Shown here: piece after piece, positions 7,143-11,833 of the stretch | How the letters are laid out: every line of letters begins with the position of its first letter | Numbering within the stretch: position 1 is the stretch's first letter | Source of the DNA: an uncultured Erysipelotrichaceae bacterium | Lineage (GTDB): Bacteria > Bacillota_I > Bacilli_A > Erysipelotrichales > Coprobacillaceae | DNA length: 11,833 bases | Assembly: GCA_900550005.1 (NCBI GenBank) | Contig: URQL01000037.1 | Span: 1 to 11,833 of the forward strand | Direction: 5' to 3' | The notes under the pieces: generated by a model | Told to the model about the DNA's origin: nothing | The model's database searches: none | What the model saw: only the letters and a program-made list of their open reading frames with translations | Program-made: the position numbers and the translations under genes

Positions 7143-7592
7143 TCAATTTAAATAACTAGATAATGTATCATAAACATCAGTAGATACTTCATATACTGTG
7201 CCTTTATCAAAACCAATTGGTGTATACACTTTATCGCCACTTGTTTTAAGTGTATAAGCATAAGATACTAAATAGTATTGGTTTTCTTCATTATATAATG
7301 CTAAAACTGTTACTTCATCTTTATCTCCATTATGATTTGTTCCTTTAGCACAAATTGAATATTGTTTACTTGTTATTTCATGATCTACTGCATCATCTGT
7401 TAATTCAAGTTCAGGTAATTTATCAATCTCTACAGATTTTGTTCCATTATCAATCGTAATCTGTTTTGAATCATTAATTGTACTTATTGCATCTTCTAAC
7501 TTGATTTCTTTATATGTTATTGGATTAGAACTACATCCTGTAACTATAAAAGCCAAAGCTAATAAAAGCGTTAAAATCTTAATTTTTTTCAT
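7143..7592 (-). CDS. Small lipoprotein of unknown function
   Basis: A 149-residue protein with a clear lipoprotein signal: MKK, a hydrophobic stretch and VTGC with the modified cysteine at residue 20, so it should be anchored outside the cytoplasmic membrane. The mature part is acidic and alternates charged and beta-prone segments (KEIKLEDAI, SVEIDKLPEL, EVTVLALYNEENQYYLVSYAY); I do not recognise the family. The ribosome site before the ATG is poor (TAGTAGG, close to the start), unlike most genes here, and a stable hairpin lies 21 nt upstream. It is a single-gene unit with its own promoter, a cre-like box and an upstream TTTGCGCAAA palindrome. It is therefore probably a target of the adjacent HTH-TPR regulator as well as of carbon control. 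Confidence 0.85.
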   Translation of the reverse strand: MKKIKILTLLLALAFIVTGCSSNPITYKEIKLEDAISTINDSKQITIDNGTKSVEIDKLPELELTDDAVDHEITSKQYSICAKGTNHNGDKDEVTVLALYNEENQYYLVSYAYTLKTSGDKVYTPIGFDKGTVYEVSTDVYDTLSSYLN

Positions 7593-7613
7593 AACCTACT
7601 AATTTATTACCTT

Positions 7614-7638
7614 GTATAAAACATTATTTGTTTTATAC
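7614..7638 (-). repeat. Hairpin in the lipoprotein leader
   Basis: A perfect 10-bp inverted repeat, GTATAAAACA and TGTTTTATAC, with a 5-nt loop lies 21 nt before the lipoprotein ATG. No U-run follows on the minus strand, so it is not a terminator. It could affect mRNA stability or translation of the gene, which has a weak ribosome site. Confidence 0.6.
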
Positions 7639-7683
7639 TTTCCTTTCTACCAACTATCTTTATACGTAGTTGATCACGTATTT

Positions 7684-7719
7684 TTATGTCCATAAATCCT
7701 GATTACTTATTATTACCAT
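7684..7719 (-). CDS. Possible 11-codon peptide frame in the lipoprotein leader
   Basis: The reading frame is MVIISNQDLWT followed by TAA. A full AAGGAGG (7730-7736) lies 10 nt before its ATG, a better ribosome site than that of the lipoprotein gene itself. The same frame can be extended upstream to an ATG at 7740 (MEGGLIP...), but then the ribosome site falls inside the frame. It could be a leader peptide, a small secreted or intracellular signal, or chance. The gap between lipoprotein and regulator (7593-7921) otherwise holds the promoter, cre-like box, palindrome, hairpin and terminator listed separately. A second frame without a ribosome site (7742-7777, MKEILLKQFLI) precedes this one. Confidence 0.35.
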   Translation of the reverse strand: MVIISNQDLWT

Positions 7720-7781
7720 GGGTATCAATCCTCCTTCCATTTTATATTAGAAACTGCTTCAACAATATTTCTTTCATCGCT

Positions 7782-7795
7782 TGAAATCGGTTTCT
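7782..7795. promoter_or_regulatory. cre-like box (CcpA operator) of the lipoprotein gene
   Basis: TGAAATCGGTTTCT fits the cre consensus except at the last base. It differs from the ABC operon box by one base and lies at the same distance after its promoter (about +6 to +19). Confidence 0.62.
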
Positions 7796-7806
7796 TTTCA
7801 ATTCCT

Positions 7807-7835
7807 ATTGTAAAGGTAAAATTTTAAAAAATCAA
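7807..7835 (-). promoter_or_regulatory. Promoter of the small lipoprotein gene
   Basis: TTGATT (7830-7835) and TACAAT (7807-7812) are spaced 17 bases apart. The predicted start at about 7800 gives a leader of about 200 nt, long for a gene of this size. Confidence 0.75.
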
Positions 7836-7844
7836 TCTTTTAAT

Positions 7845-7854
7845 TTTGCGCAAA
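7845..7854. promoter_or_regulatory. Palindrome TTTGCGCAAA upstream of the lipoprotein promoter
   Basis: A perfect 10-bp palindrome sits 9 bp upstream of the -35 box, centred near -50, a typical activator position. GC-rich palindromes are rare in this AT-rich sequence. The only other copy is upstream of the peptide-regulator operon, so it is a likely operator for that regulator. This is inference. Confidence 0.6.
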
Positions 7855-7884
7855 TTTATCATTTTACAAGATTGAATATCAAAT

Positions 7885-7912
7885 AAAAAAGAAGATTAAC
7901 TAAATAATCTTC
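7885..7912 (-). terminator. Terminator of the peptide-regulator operon
   Basis: An 8-bp stem (7891-7912; GAAGATTA with TAATCTTC, 6-nt loop) is followed by TTTTTTATTT. It begins 9 nt after the regulator stop and closely resembles the terminator at 9453-9481. Confidence 0.88.
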
Positions 7913-7921
7913 CAAAAAGCA

Positions 7922-9178
7922 CTAAATATTAATTAATTTTTTTGCATAAATATATGCTTGCTGATAATCTTCAATTAATTCAAATTGCTCACATAGCAAT
8001 AATAAAATCATTCTTTTTGTTATTCTAGATGATTTGTCAAAATATTTCTCATAAATATCTAACAATCTTTTCTTAGAATCATCATACTTCTCATTCACAA
8101 TTTTATCAACCCATAAAATTAAATCATAATATATATTTTTTTCTAATTTTTTTTGTTTAATTATCAAAATATAATTTTTAGTTTCTAAAATATTATTATT
8201 TTTATAAAGACAATAAATTAACTCAAAATATGTGTCATAATCATTCCAATAAGTCAAACATTCATTAAAATATTCAATTGCCTTATCATATGATCCCAAA
8301 AATTTATAATCTAATCCTATATTGTTCAATAAAACATAATAAAAATTATGGATATTACTTTCTTTCAAAGAATTATCAAAACATGCAATATCATTTTCTA
8401 AAGCTTGTTCAAATAGACCCATATTTCTCAAGAAAATACCATAATTAATTTTACCGATAATCAATCGATTACTTAGATTATATTGTATACACAAGTTGTT
8501 ATATTTTGCATAATAATCGTAAAATAGAAAAGCTCCTTCTGTTTTTGGTTCTGTTTTCAATAGACAACTGTACAGTAAAACATCATATTTTCCAATAGAA
8601 TTATATGTTTGTTTAGCTTTCATTAAAAAATCATAAGCAATAATATGATTTCTTTTATGAAAATGCATTTCTGCTAAGAAAATATAAATTATTTTTTGAA
8701 CAAATAGAGAATAAAAACTAATTTTATCTTCCAATTGCTCAGCTAATTGCTCCATTTTTTTTACATTTGTCACATTTAACTGTCCATCCCCAAATAAAAA
8801 AACATAAATAACAAAATGATTGATAAGTGAAATTGGAATTTTAATATTTCCATATTTTTCATCTAAATCTAGTAATCCTTTTTCTAAATTAGAAATAACA
8901 TCAACAGAGCGACAAATTTCATCTAAAGACAAATATAAATAATGTTTATATTCTTTATTAGCTTGTTCTAAATCTTTTCTTTCTATTTGATACAAAGTTA
9001 ACATTTTATCAAATGTTATATTATTTACAGGCATTTTCATATTTTCAATTCTACTGATTGTACTTAAACTTGTGTCCAGATCTACAGCGACAGATTTCAT
9101 TGGAATATTTAAATACTCACGCTGGTTTAATAAAAAAAGTGCTACATTATAAAGTTCAAAATCAACAATCTTTTCCAT
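7922..9178 (-). CDS. XRE-type HTH regulator with TPR-like C-terminal domain (RRNPP-like)
   Basis: A 418-residue protein. Residues 10-65 form an XRE helix-turn-helix: a first helix with LFLLNQR, then MKSVAVDLDTSLSTISRIEN (27-46) as turn and recognition helix, then helix 4/5 with FDKMLTLYQI. The rest (80-418) is all-helical with TPR-like units, clearest around 241-270 (GIFLRNMGLFEQALE), 283-310 (LLNNIGLDYKFLGSYDKAIEYF) and 390-415 (EDYQQAYIYAKKL). This HTH-plus-TPR layout is that of Rgg, PlcR, PrgX and NprR, which bind short re-imported peptides; the length is closest to NprR. It follows the small exported peptide gene with a gap of 2 nt and only a distant AAAAAGGA, suggesting coupled translation. 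Peptide sensing is inferred, not shown. It could also be a regulator with an unrelated ligand. Confidence 0.85.
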   Translation of the reverse strand: MEKIVDFELYNVALFLLNQREYLNIPMKSVAVDLDTSLSTISRIENMKMPVNNITFDKMLTLYQIERKDLEQANKEYKHYLYLSLDEICRSVDVISNLEKGLLDLDEKYGNIKIPISLINHFVIYVFLFGDGQLNVTNVKKMEQLAEQLEDKISFYSLFVQKIIYIFLAEMHFHKRNHIIAYDFLMKAKQTYNSIGKYDVLLYSCLLKTEPKTEGAFLFYDYYAKYNNLCIQYNLSNRLIIGKINYGIFLRNMGLFEQALENDIACFDNSLKESNIHNFYYVLLNNIGLDYKFLGSYDKAIEYFNECLTYWNDYDTYFELIYCLYKNNNILETKNYILIIKQKKLEKNIYYDLILWVDKIVNEKYDDSKKRLLDIYEKYFDKSSRITKRMILLLLCEQFELIEDYQQAYIYAKKLINI

Positions 9179-9180
9179 AC

Positions 9181-9360
9181 TTATATTGTAGGTCCTTTTT
9201 CGCCTTCCAATAAAGGAACGACAACATCACATACATGAGTACATCCTTCACCAGTTTCAGGATTATAACCACATTGATCATCATGGATATGTGTACATCC
9301 TACACCACATAATACCGTTAACACAAGTAATGTAGATAAAAGTAATTTAATTTTTTTCAT
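9181..9360 (-). CDS. Small exported Cys/His-rich peptide, candidate signal precursor
   Basis: A 59-residue peptide. Residues 1-21 are a signal sequence (MKKIKLLL, then a hydrophobic core to VLCGVG) ending at C22, a poor lipobox because Gly is at -3. The mature part has CTHIHDDQCGY, then GEGCTHVC, and a tail DVVVPLLEGEKGPTI. The CTHxHDxxCGY pattern resembles a repeat I know from large Gram-positive surface proteins; here there is one copy. The cysteines and histidines could bind metal. Position, size and coupling to the TPR regulator suggest a pheromone precursor, with the active part either the hydrophobic end of the signal sequence or the C-terminal tail. The ATG at 9360 has GGAAGGTGG at a spacing of 9. 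A GTG at 9405 gives a longer frame without a ribosome site. Confidence 0.75.
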   Translation of the reverse strand: MKKIKLLLSTLLVLTVLCGVGCTHIHDDQCGYNPETGEGCTHVCDVVVPLLEGEKGPTI

Positions 9361-9382
9361 AGAGTTACACCACCTTCCTATA

Positions 9383-9412
9383 ATTATCAGTGTAACCCAT
9401 TTCACAAAATAA
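9383..9412 (-). promoter_or_regulatory. Weak promoter candidate of the peptide-regulator operon
   Basis: GATAAT (9383-9388) is a fair -10, but the only -35-like sequence at 17-18 bases is AT-rich (TATTTT or TTATTT). A missing -35 would fit a promoter that needs an activator bound at the palindrome upstream (9436-9445). Confidence 0.3.
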
Positions 9413-9435
9413 AGATAGAAATTTTTATCTTATTT

Positions 9436-9445
9436 TTTGCGCAAA
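9436..9445. promoter_or_regulatory. Palindrome TTTGCGCAAA upstream of the peptide-regulator operon
   Basis: This is the second perfect copy of the 10-bp palindrome, centred about 64 bp before the predicted start of the operon. Flanks are also alike on the minus strand (TGAT a few bases before, an A-rich stretch ending AAGAT after). It suggests autoregulation by the HTH-TPR protein. Confidence 0.6.
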
Positions 9446-9452
9446 CTTAATC

Positions 9453-9481
9453 AAAAAAAGAAGGTTAACTTACTAACCTTC
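9453..9481 (-). terminator. Terminator of the upstream membrane/lipoprotein operon
   Basis: The stem pairs GAAGGTTA with TAACCTTC (9460-9481) and is followed by seven T (9453-9459). It includes the stop codon of the membrane protein gene. Confidence 0.9.
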
Positions 9482-9905
9482 CCTTTCTAACTGTTTTAGT
9501 TTCAAACATAGCAATCAATTTACTTATTCCTAAAGCTGTAATACACATGATATTAATATAATACATTGCATAATAAGAATGATTTTTTGGTGTAAATAAT
9601 GTGTATTGGAATTTTAAACAAGCTATTGTTAGTATTAAATTAATTAACCATATCATTGTCAAAATACTAATGTTCATTACTTTATTTTCAAATAATCCAT
9701 CTTTTTTAACCATAGAGATTACAAATAAAGCAATTGCTAACAAAGCTATTATTCCAAATCTAGCATTTAAACCGATAAAAACTGTATCTACTTCTTCTAG
9801 TCCCATACGTGGTACGTTAGGATCAATAGGAATACACAATGTAACTAAATAAATAATGAATAAAATAGAGTTTAATACTTTTTTAAATTCTAAATTTTTA
9901 AGCAT
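9465..9905 (-). CDS. Four-helix membrane protein of unknown function
   Basis: A 146-residue protein with four predicted membrane helices (about 10-27, 49-66, 76-97 and 112-134) and a basic C-terminus (KTVRKGRLVS) that should face the cytoplasm. The loop after helix 1 contains PIDPNVPRMGLEEVDT, likely outside. No family is recognised. The ATG has GGAGGT at a spacing of 7, and the gene follows the beta-propeller-like lipoprotein with 19 nt between, so the two are cotranscribed. Its stop codon lies in the terminator stem. A partner role for the lipoprotein at the membrane is possible but only inferred from position. Confidence 0.8.
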   Translation of the reverse strand: MLKNLEFKKVLNSILFIIYLVTLCIPIDPNVPRMGLEEVDTVFIGLNARFGIIALLAIALFVISMVKKDGLFENKVMNISILTMIWLINLILTIACLKFQYTLFTPKNHSYYAMYYINIMCITALGISKLIAMFETKTVRKGRLVS

Positions 9906-9924
9906 CGTTTTTACCTCCTCATTA

Positions 9925-11046
9925 TTATTTTACTTGAATAATCGTATTTTCATTAGAATTAACTTCACCTTTAGGAATAGCTTCATCTGATTTTAAATAT
10001 TGGATCCAAACTATTTTTTGATTACCTAAAGAAATATATCCGCCTGAATTTACATAATTCATATTGTTTTTATAATCATATAAATAGTATTGGCGACGTA
10101 CTCGGTTTGGTGAAGTTGAAGCCGCACCCCAAGTCATATATTGATCATTCATTCTAAACATATCAAAACTATCTGATTCAATTATTGGTTTTAATTGTTT
10201 GTTTTGTAAATCGACTTCATACATAATTGCTTTTTCACTACTTAGTGTTTGTAAGTAAATTTGATTACCCTGTTTGTATAAAGCACTAATATATAATCCT
10301 TTATTTTCTTCTGTTTGTTTTGTTTCATAGAGTACTTTTTCTTGTTTAGATTCCATATTGTATTCTACAAATTCAACACTTAATTCACTATTATTAACAG
10401 ATAAGTAATATAAACTTTTATCTATTACAACAGGATTAGCACAATTTCTATTTTCTTTACTTATCATTTTTTCTAATAAGTCATCTTTAATATCGTAATG
10501 ATAAATAATATAATGATCCGTTTCTTTATCATACATACTAAAATAAAGTTCATTTTCTAAAATATCTACAGTAGAGTCAATATTCATTGAACTTCCTTCA
10601 CTATTTATGATTTCTTTATCTTCTTTAGTTTTTGTATTATAAAGACGAATAGTTAAATTACCATCATTAAAGATTTGATAAACAAAGTTATTATTCTTTA
10701 ATCCTAATAGTGAAATTGTAGCATTTGCATCCGATGCTTTATAAATCATTTCATAATTACCAGTTGAAAAATCTAAATACATTACAGATTGAATAGATGT
10801 AACTTTATCAATAGCATAACCATAATAAGCCTGATCATCATTAAAACATCCCTGAAAATCAATATCATCCAAATAAGTATAACTTTCGCTATCGCTCATT
10901 AATTCTGTGATATCTTTTTTATCAATACTTTCTAAAGTGATCGGTTGATCATCAGTGATTGTAAATAGAGTGTTTTCTTTTTTACTACAACCAGTAAATA
11001 ACAAACCACCAATTAAAAGTGAAACCATTATTTTTTTATTAAACAT
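9925..11046 (-). CDS. Lipoprotein with beta-propeller-like repeats
   Basis: A 373-residue protein with a lipoprotein signal, MFNKK then a hydrophobic stretch and FTGC with the cysteine at residue 20. The mature part has repeated units of about 40-50 residues with the rhythm Y-x-Y-(D/N/E)-hydrophobic followed by a polar hairpin: RLYNTKTKEDKEI, YHYDIKDDLLEKM, VEYNMESKQEKVL, YEVDLQNKQLKPI, YLYDYKNNM. This looks like a beta-propeller of the kind with PQQ/DUF5050-type blades, probably for protein or ligand binding outside the cell. No catalytic residues are recognisable. The start has AGGAGG at a spacing of 8. It lies between the broken anchored protein (25 nt gap) and the membrane protein (19 nt gap). 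Confidence 0.8.
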   Translation of the reverse strand: MFNKKIMVSLLIGGLLFTGCSKKENTLFTITDDQPITLESIDKKDITELMSDSESYTYLDDIDFQGCFNDDQAYYGYAIDKVTSIQSVMYLDFSTGNYEMIYKASDANATISLLGLKNNNFVYQIFNDGNLTIRLYNTKTKEDKEIINSEGSSMNIDSTVDILENELYFSMYDKETDHYIIYHYDIKDDLLEKMISKENRNCANPVVIDKSLYYLSVNNSELSVEFVEYNMESKQEKVLYETKQTEENKGLYISALYKQGNQIYLQTLSSEKAIMYEVDLQNKQLKPIIESDSFDMFRMNDQYMTWGAASTSPNRVRRQYYLYDYKNNMNYVNSGGYISLGNQKIVWIQYLKSDEAIPKGEVNSNENTIIQVK

Positions 11047-11071
11047 GCCCTCTTCCTCCTAATCCTAATAT

Positions 11072-11833
11072 TCAAAATATTGTTTTATCACTAACTAAAG
11101 CATCAAATTCATCTTTAGTTAAAGTTTCAAGGTAATTACTAATATTTTTAGAACCACTAGTACTTACACATGTTTTACAATAATAGTGTTCACCTGCTTC
11201 AGTCATGGCATCTATTAATAAGTAACCACCAATATCGGTATTAATAAAATCATCTACAGAAAATCTCTTACTTTCATGATTCGTAAGTGTAAGTTCTGTT
11301 GGTCCTGTAACATCATGGCGATATTTTGTATAAACTTTTAATGATGTAAAATTCATTTCATTTTCAATAATAATATTACCAAATGCATTTAATGTTTGTT
11401 TAAAAGAATATTGACTACCATCTTCACTTGCAATAATGTCTAAACGAGGTTTTAAATAGTAAGGAAAATCATCGATCTCCATTAATGGAAAATCTTGACT
11501 TACTCCATCAATATCGACATTAAAAATCAATTGTAATTTTTGATCTGACTTATTTAATTTAAATGGATCAGATTCAAAAGTAGTTGTACCTGTTTTATTT
11601 AATGACAAGATAGAATCAGTATCACCTTGAACTGCTCTTAAAGTATAAGTCGCTTTTTCATTTACACCATTTAAGGTAATACTTTCTTTTACTGTTACTT
11701 CATTATCATCTTGTTTTAAAATATAAAATTTATTTTTAGTTGCTAGAGAATCGTTCTAAGATGAAATAGGTGTAAGAACTGGTGAAGTCGTATGTAAATT
11801 ACTTAACTTGTAAATTCCAAAAACACCTAAAAC
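11072..11833 (-). pseudogene. Membrane-anchored protein with in-frame amber codon, partial
   Basis: The frame is open from the window edge to 11759, reading VLGVFGIYKL... then TSPVLTPISS. It meets TAG at 11756-11758, then continues without another stop for 227 codons (NDSLATKNKFYIL... to ALVSDKTIF) ending at TGA 11072-11074. The part before TAG looks like the end of a membrane helix and a linker; the part after has beta-rich domain character (ITLNGVNEKATYTLRAV, ELTLTNHES). Both sides fit one anchored extracytoplasmic protein. A single base change (for example AAG or CAG to TAG) would explain it. Internal starts such as TTG 11606-11608 have no good ribosome site. Family unknown. Alternatives are a sequencing error, suppression or amber readthrough. 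The true 5' end lies outside the window. Confidence 0.65.

Noticed and set aside
7614..7638. Lipoprotein leader hairpin as a terminator
   Set aside because: The stem is perfect but no T-run follows it on the minus strand, so it is listed as a structural repeat only.
9411..9430. Inverted repeat AAGATA/TATCTT as a second operator near the peptide promoter
   Set aside because: The arms are only 6 bases of AT-rich sequence, it occurs once, and such repeats are expected often by chance in this composition.
9601..9852. Plus-strand frame of 83 codons opposite the four-helix membrane protein
   Set aside because: It is the mirror of a hydrophobic coding region with no start signals.

Overview
The window is AT-rich, and every supportable gene lies on the minus strand, so transcription runs from position 11833 towards 1. 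Strong AGGAGG-type ribosome binding sites, vegetative promoters of the TTGACA/TATAAT type, U-tailed hairpin terminators, lipoprotein signal peptides and CcpA-like cre boxes point to a low-GC Bacillota. The flavour suggests a gut Erysipelotrichales/Coprobacillaceae-type anaerobe, but that is an inference from style, not from a marker gene. No rRNA, tRNA, CRISPR array, transposase or phage gene was seen.

Layout in direction of transcription. (1) 11833-9465: a probable operon of a membrane-anchored protein broken by an in-frame amber codon and cut by the window edge, a beta-propeller-like lipoprotein, and a four-helix membrane protein. It ends in a hairpin terminator. (2) 9464-7885: a 59-residue exported Cys/His-rich peptide, followed 2 bases later by a 418-residue XRE-HTH plus TPR-like regulator, then a terminator. 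This resembles a peptide-responsive (RRNPP-type) signalling pair. (3) 7854-7102: a separately promoted small lipoprotein with a leader of about 200 nt. Perfect palindromes TTTGCGCAAA sit upstream of units 2 and 3 and nowhere else in the window that I could find, which suggests one regulator controls both. (4) 7051-3424: a five-gene ABC-transporter operon (permease, permease, ATPase, anchored extracytoplasmic protein, permease). It is tightly packed, with a cre-like box just after its promoter; the unit-3 promoter has the same arrangement. (5) 3403-2040: a uracil permease with its own promoter and a UUCG-loop terminator. (6) 2015-530: a MATE exporter whose short leader contains a strong intrinsic terminator. 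A 12-14 codon reading frame, possibly leaderless, passes through the 5' arm of that terminator, which looks like translation-controlled attenuation. (7) 540-14: a GNAT acetyltransferase.

The most interesting points are the peptide-regulator pair with its two matching palindromes, and the MATE leader. The ABC operon resembles peptide-antibiotic efflux/immunity transporters (BcrA/LanF type), but no substrate peptide can be assigned from the sequence. All functions are read from sequence alone; no database search was possible.
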